From DAOMFM01 sp035429825 (GTDB lineage Bacteria; Acidobacteriota; Blastocatellia; UBA7656; JADIYM01): a DNA stretch of 10,777 bases. The notes under the pieces were generated by a model, which was given only the letters and a program-made list of their open reading frames with translations, was not told the origin of the DNA and did no database searches. Of this stretch, positions 1 through 6,674 are shown in pieces (position 1 is the stretch's first letter; each line of letters starts with the position of its first letter). The DNA lies in contig JBGAKX010000145.1 in NCBI GenBank assembly GCA_044224215.1, positions 1 to 10,777 on the forward strand, given 5' to 3'. The translations under genes were made by a program, and so were the position numbers.

Positions 1-1839
1 GAGGTACGCGCCCCGCGCGACGAACGCCTGCACGTAGGTTGGAATGACCTTCTGTCGGACGACGCCATCGTCGTCGAATCGCATCGTCCCGTCGTTCAAC
101 CCTCGAAAGCTGAACGCGAGATCGGGGACGTCGTGAAACGCCGGATCCTGGATCAACTGGAACACGAGCCCTTCCGGCAGCGGCAGATACCTGGCGCCTA
201 GCCGCTTCGTCAACTCAATCTCCTGCCCCGACGCGATGTCCGTCGTCACGTAGACAGACCGCGCCGCCACGTTCGACTCGACGAGCGCGAACAGCAGCGC
301 ATAGAACCTGTCGTTGATCCGGGCGGTGAGCGACGCGTCGCGCGCGTATGCGTCCGGGTCGTGCTCCCACTGTCTGAGGTCTTCGAGATAGCCGGCGAGC
401 TCGGCCTGCGCCCCGGCGAACACGGCCGGGAATCGTGCGGCGACCGAGTCCACGTACCACGAACGACGCATCAGGTTCACGCTGATCACCGTAACGTCGC
501 GGCGCTCGCGTTCGATCTCCTGCACGTAGAGCAGCGGCGAGTAGAACTGCCAGTCGAGCGTGAGTACGAGCGAGTCCGGGGCGACCGTCGACAACGTGTT
601 CGTCACGTAGTCGTGCGCAACGAAGTCGTGCGAGCGGTTCGTGAACGGTACGTTTCCAGCGAACGCGATCGTCGGAACGGCCACGAGAAGCGCCGCTGCC
701 GCGACCTCCCGCCATCTCGTCGATGACGCCCAATCGACGAGCCACGCCCCGCCGGCTCCCATCGCAACGGTCAGTCCGACAAATGCGGGAAGGTAGTAGG
801 CGTCCTTGTCTTCGGCAATCTCGTAGCTCGCGACGAACAATGCGTCCACGCCAACCACGAGAACGATCATCCAGAACACAGGCAGGCAGCGCCGGGCAAG
901 CGCAATGATCCCGGCCACGGAAAGCACGGGCGCGAGCGCGAGCCACGGTGGTCCGAATTCCCGCGTGGCATAGCGCAGGAACTCGCCAAGCGCCGGCGAA
1001 CCGGTGTAGTTGGTCTGGTACTGGCGGCCCGAGAAGTGCCACCAAATGCGCTCGAGCGTGCGCGGATCGCCCCAGTTCACGACAGGATCGCGCAGGGCAG
1101 CGAGCGGCAGGTAGAGATAGACCGCGAGCCCGGCGGTCGCGGCGAGCGCCGCGATCCCCACGGGCCTGCTCCACAGAAACCGGACTCCCTTTGTGGAGAC
1201 GACGAGTGCGGCAATGCCGGGAAGCGTGAGCAGAACGGTCAGGTGATGCACGCCGAGCGAGAAACCGAACACGAGAGCAGCCGCATACATCAATGCGTGC
1301 GACTCGCCGCCTGCGATCACGGCAGCGCGCCACCAGAGCATCAGCCAGAAGATCGCGAGGATCAACGCCGTGTTGAGCGTGTAGACCTCAGCAACCGTCG
1401 CGTAACTCCAGACGGTGCGGGACAGTGCGAGCGTCAGTCCCGCCGCGGCAGCGGGGACGACGCTCAGCCAGTCGCGGCGCCGCGCGATCGGCGCGGCGAC
1501 CTCTGCGACGACGAGCACGAGCAGGCCCGCCGCGATCGCCGCACACAGCGCGGACGTAGCGTTCACGCGAACGGCGACGCTCCCGATCGGCACGAGCGTC
1601 GCAAGGTGCGCGATGATCAGGTAGAGCGGAAAGCCGGGCGGATGGGCCACACCGAGACCGTTTGCGGCGACGATCAGCTCGCCGCTGTCGACGAGCGTGA
1701 CGGTCGGCGCAAGCGTCGCGACGTAGACGCCGAGCGCGACGATCGCCGCGAATCCGCTGGCAATCCACACCGCGGGCCCAGCCGTAGGCGGCGCCAAGTT
1801 CGTTGTGACCTGTCCGGGCAACGCGGCGGATTTTTGCAC
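1..1839 (-). CDS. DUF2723 (GT117-like) membrane protein, partial
   Basis: A continuous minus-strand reading frame of 613 codons runs off the left edge, so the C-terminus is missing. After a short polar N-terminus there is a first membrane helix (about residues 24-45), then TLVDSGEL (48-55) and GVAHPPGFPLYL (63-74). These are the hallmark motifs of DUF2723, the family of bacterial and TMEM260-like membrane glycosyltransferases (GT117); the Asp-Ser-Gly-Glu stretch is the expected site of catalysis. Further hydrophobic segments follow, with conserved-looking WSYATVAEVYTLN and GVHHLTVLL, then a soluble portion containing LDWQFYSPLLYVQEIER. The family is known or proposed to move sugars from lipid carriers outside the membrane; the substrate here is unknown. 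The start is uncertain: GTG at 1839 is used, but in-frame GTGs at 1881 and 1770 are possible and none has a good ribosome-binding site. It lies 111 nt after rpoD on the same strand, beyond a hairpin, so it is probably transcribed separately. Confidence 0.88.
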   Translation of the reverse strand, partial: MQKSAALPGQVTTNLAPPTAGPAVWIASGFAAIVALGVYVATLAPTVTLVDSGELIVAANGLGVAHPPGFPLYLIIAHLATLVPIGSVAVRVNATSALCAAIAAGLLVLVVAEVAAPIARRRDWLSVVPAAAAGLTLALSRTVWSYATVAEVYTLNTALILAIFWLMLWWRAAVIAGGESHALMYAAALVFGFSLGVHHLTVLLTLPGIAALVVSTKGVRFLWSRPVGIAALAATAGLAVYLYLPLAALRDPVVNWGDPRTLERIWWHFSGRQYQTNYTGSPALGEFLRYATREFGPPWLALAPVLSVAGIIALARRCLPVFWMIVLVVGVDALFVASYEIAEDKDAYYLPAFVGLTVAMGAGGAWLVDWASSTRWREVAAAALLVAVPTIAFAGNVPFTNRSHDFVAHDYVTNTLSTVAPDSLVLTLDWQFYSPLLYVQEIERERRDVTVISVNLMRRSWYVDSVAARFPAVFAGAQAELAGYLEDLRQWEHDPDAYARDASLTARINDRFYALLFALVESNVAARSVYVTTDIASGQEIELTKRLGARYLPLPEGLVFQLIQDPAFHDVPDLAFSFRGLNDGTMRFDDDGVVRQKVIPTYVQAFVARGAYL

Positions 1840-1894
1840 GTTCGCAGGAAGGATGGAACCTGCGCCGAACGGCAGATTCACCGTCGGAAAACGC

Positions 1895-1927
1895 GAACGG
1901 CGCCAGGGAGAATCCCCGGCGCCGTTC
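1895..1927 (-). terminator. Hairpin terminator after rpoD
   Basis: Perfect 10-bp arms GAACGGCGCC (1895-1904) and GGCGCCGTTC (1918-1927) enclose 13 nt, in which GGG and CCC can add three more pairs. Read on the minus strand, the stem follows the rpoD stop codon by 23 nt and is followed by GCGTTTTCC, a short T-tract. This is consistent with an intrinsic terminator, although the T-tract is weak. Confidence 0.6.
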
Positions 1928-1950
1928 GATACGCATCCACGAAGCCCGGA

Positions 1951-3630
1951 TTACATTCCGGTACCGGCGTCGTGGAAGAACTCCTTCAGCCGTCGGCAGC
2001 GCGACGGATGGCGAAGCTTGGCGAGCGCCTTGCCCTCGATCTGGCGGATCCGCTCGCGCGTCACGTTGAAGTGTCGACCGACCTCCTCGAGCGTCCGCTC
2101 CTCGCCGTTGCTGTCGAGGCCGTACCGCAGCCGGAGAATCTCGGCCTCGCGCGACGACAGCGTCGAAAGCGCCTCGGATGCAACATCGCGCAGGCTGTTA
2201 CGCAGCACCGCAGACGACGGGCTCGCCGAGCTGCGGTCCTCGATCAGGCTTGCGATCGTCGCGTCGCCCTCGTCGCCGATTGGCGTCTCGAGCGAGATCG
2301 GATGCTGCGCGACCTTCAGCGCCTTCAGGACCTTCCACGGCGCCATGTCGAGCCGGTCGGCCAGCTCGTCGTTCGACGGCTCGCGGCCGAGCTCCTGCAC
2401 CATCAGGCGCTGCGTTCGCAGGATCTTGTTGATCACTTCGACCATGTGGACGGGAACGCGGATCGTCCTGCCCTGGTCGGCGATCGCGCGCGTCACGGCC
2501 TGGCGAATCCACCACGTCGCGTACGTCGAGAACTTGTAGCCGCGGCGCCACTCGAACTTCTCGACCGCGCGCATCAGACCGATGTTCCCTTCCTGGATCA
2601 GGTCGGACATCGGCAGACCGCGATTGAGGTACCGGCGGGCGATCGAAACCACCAGCCTGAGGTTCGCCTCGATCATGTGCGAGCGCGCACGGTCGACCTG
2701 CATCTCGGCCGTCGCAAGACGCTGAAGCGCCCGCTTCATCTCGAACACCGTCGAGCAGAGCGGCTTCTCCATCTCGCGCAATTCGCGGCGGAGCTTTGCC
2801 ACCATCCGCTTGTTGGCGGCCTCGACCTCGGGCTTGGGCTTGCGGCCCGAACGCGGCCGCGTCAGACGGTCGATTTCCGTCTCGATCGATCGCGCTCGGC
2901 TGTACGTCGTGCGAATGCCGGCGAGGAACTTGTCACGCACGTCGACGGTGAACGGGAGCTCGCGGATGTCCCGCGACAGCCGGACAACCATCTCGGCGCG
3001 CTTGCGGCGCAGCTTGGGGAGCTTCTTCGACGTCTTGGGCTCGCCCAGGATCTGCTCGTGCACCTTTCGGATCTTTGCAGCCTGCTTGGCGATGGCCGTG
3101 AATCGCTCGATTGCGAAGTCGTAGACCGAATGGTCGGCCTCGTGATGATGGTCGTCGTGCTCGGCATCGTCGGGAACGATCCGCAGCACCTGCTTGAGCG
3201 GCACCAGCCCAGCGGCAAGCCGCTTGGCGAGCTCGCCGATCGCGTCGGTCGTCAGCATCGAGCGCGAGTAGACCTTCTCGATCTGCCGCTTTCCGCTTTC
3301 GATCTGCCGCGCGATGCGAATCTCGTCCTCGCGCTTGAGCAGCGGAACGACGCTCATCTCGCGCAGATAGAGGCGCATGGAGTCGATCGAGGGGTCCTCG
3401 TCGGGCTCCAGGTTCAGAACAACTTCGGGATGATCGGGCTCGGGTTCGGCCGTGCCGTCCTGGTTGGTCTCGGCCTCGTCGAGCTCCCATGAGGTCGACG
3501 ACGCCATTTCGGTAAGATCCGTGTCGAGCCGCGTGAGGATCCGGTCGAGATCGTCCATACGGGCCACTGCAGGCCCGTTGTCCTCTTCCTCACCGGTCCA
3601 AATGTTCGTGCCGTACTGCGCTGAACTCAT
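1951..3630 (-). CDS. rpoD: RNA polymerase primary sigma factor RpoD (sigma-70)
   Basis: Primary (group 1) sigma factor of 559 residues, which directs RNA polymerase to housekeeping promoters. Region 1.2 is at about 83-112 (SMRLYLREMSVVPLL). A charged non-conserved region spans about 115-310. Region 2 is at 318-396, with the core-binding DLIQEGNIGLMRAVEKF and the -10 recognition and melting segment FSTYATWWIRQAVTRAI. Region 3 begins after RVPVHMVEVINK (392-402). Region 4 ends with the helix-turn-helix VTRERIRQIEGKALAKLRHP (523-542), which reads the -35 element. Region 1.1 is short and acidic. ATG at 3630 has GAGGA three nt upstream, with GGGAG further back. An Asp/His-rich stretch (154-167) in the non-conserved region is unusual. 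The long intact region 2-4 match and the presence of region 1.2 and a non-conserved region favour RpoD over a group 2 or RpoS/RpoH-type factor. Confidence 0.97.
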   Translation of the reverse strand: MSSAQYGTNIWTGEEEDNGPAVARMDDLDRILTRLDTDLTEMASSTSWELDEAETNQDGTAEPEPDHPEVVLNLEPDEDPSIDSMRLYLREMSVVPLLKREDEIRIARQIESGKRQIEKVYSRSMLTTDAIGELAKRLAAGLVPLKQVLRIVPDDAEHDDHHHEADHSVYDFAIERFTAIAKQAAKIRKVHEQILGEPKTSKKLPKLRRKRAEMVVRLSRDIRELPFTVDVRDKFLAGIRTTYSRARSIETEIDRLTRPRSGRKPKPEVEAANKRMVAKLRRELREMEKPLCSTVFEMKRALQRLATAEMQVDRARSHMIEANLRLVVSIARRYLNRGLPMSDLIQEGNIGLMRAVEKFEWRRGYKFSTYATWWIRQAVTRAIADQGRTIRVPVHMVEVINKILRTQRLMVQELGREPSNDELADRLDMAPWKVLKALKVAQHPISLETPIGDEGDATIASLIEDRSSASPSSAVLRNSLRDVASEALSTLSSREAEILRLRYGLDSNGEERTLEEVGRHFNVTRERIRQIEGKALAKLRHPSRCRRLKEFFHDAGTGM

Positions 3631-3729
3631 AAGTCCTCGTTTTCTCTCCCAAAAAGACGAAAAACATGTACCGTTGAAAAACTAGCAAGCTAGCACATGA
3701 AGATGCACAAATGAAACATGTATTTTCGG
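3631..3729 (-). promoter_or_regulatory. AT-richer leader and promoter region of rpoD
   Basis: About 100 nt upstream of rpoD are clearly less GC-rich than the rest of the window. They contain two ACATGT hexamers (3664-3669 and 3716-3721) and a small inverted repeat CTAGC-AA-GCTAG (3682-3693). I could not fit a -35/-10 pair with proper spacing, so the promoter is inferred from composition and position only. Confidence 0.4.
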
Positions 3730-3750
3730 CCGCAACAGAGACACAAGAAT

Positions 3751-3860
3751 TGGCCGCAGAGAAACGCAGATTGCCGCAGATTCATGAACTTCGCGGAAGT
3801 GGGTAGATTTGACCCAATCTCTGCTTCTGATCCGCGAAAATCTGCGGGAATCTGCGGCGA
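3751..3860. repeat. Intergenic nested-hairpin repeat of CGCAGA/TCTGCG words
   Basis: Three pairs of inverted arms are nested around one axis: GCCGCAGATT (3773-3782) with AATCTGCGGC (3849-3858); TTCGCGGA (3790-3797) with TCCGCGAA (3831-3838); TGGGT (3800-3804) with ACCCA (3812-3816). A further pair, CGCAGATT (3765-3772) with AATCTGCG (3839-3846), is a direct duplicate of the outer arm word. The whole can fold into a long interrupted hairpin. It lies between the end of the SDR gene and the rpoD leader and has no coding potential. Dispersed intergenic repeats made of such words are known from many environmental bacteria; the copy number in this genome cannot be judged here. Confidence 0.65.
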
Positions 3861-3863
3861 CTC

Positions 3864-4559
3864 CTACCCGATCAGCGCGCCGAATCCCTCGCGGTAGCTC
3901 GGGTACCGAAGTGTCACGCCCAGCTCCGCGAGCGCCCTCGAACCGTCGACCGACCGATTTCCCCTCATCGTGACGGGCACGGCGTCGAGCGGCGCGGACG
4001 GCGGCAGAGCCAGTCCCATCCTGTCGCAGAGCCATGTTACGACGTCGATCTGCGGTACTGGCGCAGCGTCCCCGACCACGAACGTCTCGCCGGGCCGGCC
4101 CGATTCGAGGGCCGCGAGCACCAGCGCCGCAAGGTCGTCGACGTGTATCCTCGACACCACGTTCGAGCCGTCCCCCGGCAGGCGGTACGTGCCGTTCTTC
4201 AACATGACGTGCAACCCGTTTCCCCGCCCATAGATACCGGGAGGCCTGAGGACGATCGCGCCGATCGCGCGCCAGACCGCTTCGGCGGCAAGCCGCAGTT
4301 CGCTGCGGAAATCCGTCGCCCTCGGCGGTGTCGTGTCGTCGACCACGCCCGTCGTGGTGCCGTAGACCGCCGTCGAGGAGATGTAGACCACGCGCCGTGC
4401 GTGCCGGCAGCGCGGGGCCAGCGCGGCATCGGTGAAACCGTCCGGCGGGAATGACGCGACGACGTCGGCGCCTTCGACCGGAAGCTCCTGATCCGCGGTG
4501 GAAAGGTCGCCGACGAGTATCGGCTCCACGCCCGACGCCTTCATCTCGGCCGCCCGCAC
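3864..4559 (-). CDS. Extended-SDR NAD-epimerase-like protein, 5' truncated
   Basis: Encodes 231 residues from the first usable start, GTG at 4559. It matches the C-terminal three quarters of a COG0451-type NAD(P)-dependent epimerase/dehydratase: VEPILVGDL (11-19, end of the second beta strand and acidic residue), ISSTAVYG (60-67, catalytic Ser/Thr/Tyr region), LRPPGIYG (104-111), RIHVDDLA (137-144), GETFVVGD (157-164) and a C-terminal YREGF. Codons upstream of 4559 remain family-like (SAVAARSVSD, then ALYGTTRRP), but the glycine-rich cofactor loop expected before them is absent. A TGA at 4644-4646 blocks the frame from GTG at 4655, which aligns with the usual family start. The product may therefore be a non-functional remnant, a protein with altered cofactor binding, or the result of a sequencing error. 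A wider alternative frame on this strand (3682-4647) shows no family motifs and was not used. Confidence 0.7.
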   Translation of the reverse strand: MRAAEMKASGVEPILVGDLSTADQELPVEGADVVASFPPDGFTDAALAPRCRHARRVVYISSTAVYGTTTGVVDDTTPPRATDFRSELRLAAEAVWRAIGAIVLRPPGIYGRGNGLHVMLKNGTYRLPGDGSNVVSRIHVDDLAALVLAALESGRPGETFVVGDAAPVPQIDVVTWLCDRMGLALPPSAPLDAVPVTMRGNRSVDGSRALAELGVTLRYPSYREGFGALIG

Positions 4560-4635
4560 CGGCCGACGTGTCGTTCCATAGAGCGCCCGATCGGAAACGC
4601 TGCGGGCGGCGACCGCGCTCGGGGGCCGTTCGCGA

Positions 4636-4664
4636 TTGTTCGCTCATACCCGCACAGCTATCCT
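4636..4664 (+). promoter_or_regulatory. Sigma-70-type promoter, probably giving a leaderless mRNA
   Basis: TTGTTC (4636-4641) and TATCCT (4659-4664) are 17 nt apart, the ideal spacing for a -35/-10 pair. The ATG of the downstream small gene lies 7 nt after the -10 box, where transcription would be expected to begin, and no Shine-Dalgarno sequence precedes it. The two facts agree with leaderless translation. Confidence 0.5.
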
Positions 4665-4671
4665 TGCCTCA

Positions 4672-4947
4672 ATGGGCGCCGAGTCACAACCCGAAAACGC
4701 CGCCGAAAAGCCACCCAAGTGTATCGTGTGCCATTCCGAGCGCACGAATGACGCCTACGAGTTGGGAGAAACCGAGCTCGACTGCCTCGTCAACGAGCGG
4801 CGCGTCTACCGGGCGGCCCGCGTTCACGCCAAGTACGGCGCGGTTCCAATATGCCGTAAGTGCTTTGAGGGCTTGGGTTTCGTCCTCGAAGGCGGCCGGC
4901 CCGGCGACCAGCCTCCCGGGTTCGTCACGATCCGCAAGCGGGTCTGA
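4672..4947 (+). CDS. Small CxxC/CxxC putative zinc-ribbon protein
   Basis: Hypothetical protein of 91 residues. Two cysteine pairs, CIVC (17-20) and CRKC (61-64), are spaced as in a zinc ribbon. Between them is an acidic then basic linker with another Cys (38). The C-terminus is PPGFVTIRKRV. The pattern of a second cysteine pair followed by GFVTI recurs in the larger zinc-ribbon protein at 6133-6660. No signal peptide or membrane helix, so it is probably cytoplasmic. ATG at 4672 is chosen because it sits 7 nt after a plausible -10 box; an upstream TTG at 4636 would add residues of no protein-like character. It is divergent from the SDR remnant and convergent with the M23 gene, whose stop is 17 nt away. 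I do not recognise a named family; function unknown. Confidence 0.7.
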   Translation: MGAESQPENAAEKPPKCIVCHSERTNDAYELGETELDCLVNERRVYRAARVHAKYGAVPICRKCFEGLGFVLEGGRPGDQPPGFVTIRKRV

Positions 4948-4964
4948 GACGCACGACGTCGGAC

Positions 4965-5816
4965 CTATTCGCTCGACAGCGAATCTCCACTCGCAATAGC
5001 GGTCCGTACCGGAACCTGCGATTTCGCGGTCGACGTCGTCGCCGCGTCGCCGTTCGCCACGAGCGTCGGCACCTCGTCGCCGCCGTCGATCGCCGGTCCG
5101 TCCACGAGACGCCCGTCGGCGTAGATCTGCGTGCCGTCGATCGAGATGGCGCTTGCCGGGTTCACCGGCACGCCTCGCGCGCGCACCTCGTAGTGGAGGT
5201 GGGGCCCGGTCGAACGACCCGTGGACCCGACGTAGCCGAGCGTCTGGCCCGCGAGCAGCCGTTGACCGTACTGCACCGCGATCCCGGACAGATGTCCATA
5301 GAACGTGAAGATTCCACCGCCGTGATCCACAACGACCAGGTTGCCGTACCCGCCGCGGCGCTGGGCATACGCGACGACGCCCGACATGGCGGCTCCGACG
5401 CTCTGCCCGTAGGTCGCCTTCAGATCGACGCCGGTGTGCATCCGCGTTCCGCCGGTGATCGGATCGCTCCGGAATCCGAATCCGCTGTTCACGCCGCGGA
5501 TGGCAGGCCGCGACGCGTACCCGGGCATGCGCAGCCGGAATGATCCACCGACCTTTGTCGAGATTCGCGGTGCAGGCGGCGTGACCGCTGCGTAGCCGCC
5601 TTCCGGCACGGCATCGCCAAAGTCGAGCATGTCGATCGACAGGGGCGCGAGGATCAGCGGAGCCTGAACGGGAGCGTCCTCGACGACTTCGTCGGCCGCG
5701 ACGGTGTCGACGGCCGCAAACGTGGGCGTGTCGTCGCCACCGGGGTTCTGCGCGCGAGCCGCCGCGCCTCCGGCAAACAAGAGTACGAATAACAGGATGG
5801 ACGGGCGAATCCGCAA
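4965..5816 (-). CDS. Secreted M23 (LytM) family metallopeptidase
   Basis: 283-residue zinc peptidase of the LytM type, expected to act on peptide cross-links of peptidoglycan outside the cytoplasmic membrane. Residues 1-22 form a signal peptide (basic RIRPS, then SILLFVLLFAGG, ending ARA). A linker rich in acidic residues and Pro precedes the catalytic domain (about 108-225). All metal and catalytic residues are present: H127 and D131 (HTGVD), H175 (FYGHLS), and H206 and H208 (GPHLHYEV). Activity, rather than an EnvC-like degenerate domain, is therefore likely. There are no LysM or SH3 anchors and no coiled coil. TTG at 5816 is chosen because it begins the signal peptide and has GAGG eight nt upstream; longer in-frame versions (to 6155) would bury the signal peptide. 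The C-terminal ~50 residues are low in complexity (Ala/Asp/Ser/Thr). Confidence 0.93.
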   Translation of the reverse strand: MRIRPSILLFVLLFAGGAAARAQNPGGDDTPTFAAVDTVAADEVVEDAPVQAPLILAPLSIDMLDFGDAVPEGGYAAVTPPAPRISTKVGGSFRLRMPGYASRPAIRGVNSGFGFRSDPITGGTRMHTGVDLKATYGQSVGAAMSGVVAYAQRRGGYGNLVVVDHGGGIFTFYGHLSGIAVQYGQRLLAGQTLGYVGSTGRSTGPHLHYEVRARGVPVNPASAISIDGTQIYADGRLVDGPAIDGGDEVPTLVANGDAATTSTAKSQVPVRTAIASGDSLSSE

Positions 5817-5824
5817 GCGTGCTA

Positions 5825-5828
5825 CCTC
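5825..5828 (-). promoter_or_regulatory. Ribosome-binding site supporting the TTG start of the M23 gene
   Basis: GAGG on the minus strand lies 8 nt before TTG at 5816. Together with the signal peptide it decides the start codon against longer in-frame alternatives. Confidence 0.65.
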
Positions 5829-6118
5829 GGTGGCCGGCCTGCGACGGGCTCGGCGATGTCTGTGTCGGAACACGACATGGATACCACATGCCGGCATCTT
5901 CGCAAAGCACCATGTTCGCAAGCATTTCGCGCCACGGCGAGCTGGCGGAATTCGCTCAGGATCGTGCGCAAAACTCCCCAGACCCCGGCAGCGCGAGCAC
6001 CCAATCGCCCACGATTCGAGGGCTCGGGGATGGCCTGGTTGTTGCATTGACGCGAGACGGGTGAACTGTCCCGCGACCCCAGCGTCGAGCCAGGGTTCGT
6101 GCAGGTCATCCGCGCTGG
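5829..6118. other. Divergent intergenic region, no gene seen
   Basis: About 290 nt between the divergent M23 gene and the zinc-ribbon pair. Open frames exist on both strands but their translations are Arg- and Pro-rich and lack any domain. A weak minus-strand promoter candidate, TTGCGA with a 16-nt spacer and TATCCA, lies about 60 nt before the M23 start. I found no convincing plus-strand -35/-10 pair, hairpin or repeat. Confidence 0.5.
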
Positions 6119-6126
6119 AAAGGAGG
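6119..6126 (+). promoter_or_regulatory. Strong Shine-Dalgarno deciding the GTG start at 6133
   Basis: AAAGGAGG, a near-perfect match to the 16S anti-SD, is 6 nt before GTG at 6133. It rules out the much longer frame that is open back to 5704. Confidence 0.85.
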
Positions 6127-6132
6127 CGCGCC

Positions 6133-6660
6133 GTGCGATCCAGCAAGCCATTCACGAACGAGTACTACACGAAACGCGTGGATCACGACGGCGGCCGCCA
6201 TCGCGAGGCACGCGCCGAGCGCGAGCCCGCCGAATGCGAGCATTGCGGCGCACTCCTGATCAATCGGCGATGGACACGGCGCCCGGGCGCCTCCTCCATG
6301 GCCGCGACGGAGCGGTGGAGACCACCGCACATGGTTCTGTGCCCCGCGTGCCGGCAGGAGGTCGCGGGTTTGCCGCGCGGATTCGTCACGATCACGGGCA
6401 CATTCACGGAGGAGCATCTCGAAGAGATTCGGAGACTGCTCCGAAACGAAGCCCTGCGTGCCGCGGACGACAACCCGATGGCGCGTATCACGCACTGGGA
6501 GTACGACCCGGTAAAGGGCCTGTCGGTCGCAACGACGACCGAACATCTCGCGCAGCGGCTCGGGCACGCGCTCGAGAAGGCCTACGGAGGAGAAGTTCAC
6601 TACGGCTTCTCGCACGAGAACAAGTTCACACGTGTTGATTGGTGGAGAGATTCTGCCTGA
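6133..6660 (+). CDS. BCAM0308/NMD3-like zinc-ribbon protein
   Basis: 175 residues from a GTG start with an excellent ribosome-binding site. The N-terminus has the motif NEYYTKRVDHDGG. A zinc ribbon follows: CEHC (35-38) and CPAC (70-73), separated by a basic stretch with NRRW and ERWRPPH. After GLPRGFVTITGTF (79-91) comes an alpha/beta domain with EEHLEEIRRLLRNE, ARITHWEY, then SVATTTEHLAQRLGHALEKA and a C-terminal RVDWWRD. This arrangement matches, from memory, bacterial proteins annotated as BCAM0308 family and distantly related to the zinc-ribbon part of the ribosome export adaptor NMD3. That suggests RNA or ribosome contact, but no function is established. It is cytoplasmic, with no membrane helix. 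It forms an operon with the next gene, 14 nt downstream. Confidence 0.8.
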   Translation: MRSSKPFTNEYYTKRVDHDGGRHREARAEREPAECEHCGALLINRRWTRRPGASSMAATERWRPPHMVLCPACRQEVAGLPRGFVTITGTFTEEHLEEIRRLLRNEALRAADDNPMARITHWEYDPVKGLSVATTTEHLAQRLGHALEKAYGGEVHYGFSHENKFTRVDWWRDSA

Positions 6661-6674
6661 GAACAGGAGGCACC

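Noticed and set aside
215..1936. Two minus-strand open frames (372 and 182 codons) over the DUF2723 region
   Set aside because: They are Arg-rich shadow frames. The frame running from 1839 off the left edge has the TLVDSGEL and GVAHPPGFPLYL motifs and no stop.
1036..3492. Very long plus-strand open frame (818 codons) antisense to rpoD and the DUF2723 gene
   Set aside because: High-GC codon bias keeps the antisense frame free of stops. The translation is Arg/Asp/His-rich without domains, and the minus strand encodes unmistakable RpoD and DUF2723 motifs.
3682..4647. 321-codon minus-strand frame over the SDR gene
   Set aside because: Its translation lacks any SDR motif; the neighbouring frame (3864-4559) has SSTAVYG, LRPPGIYG and RIHVDDLA.
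5704..6132. N-terminal extension of the zinc-ribbon gene back to 5704
   Set aside because: The extension overlaps the M23 gene on the other strand, has no protein-like character, and GTG 6133 has a near-perfect Shine-Dalgarno sequence.
5817..6155. N-terminal extension of the M23 peptidase to 6155
   Set aside because: It would place the signal peptide about 110 residues inside the protein; TTG 5816 with GAGG upstream starts directly at the signal.
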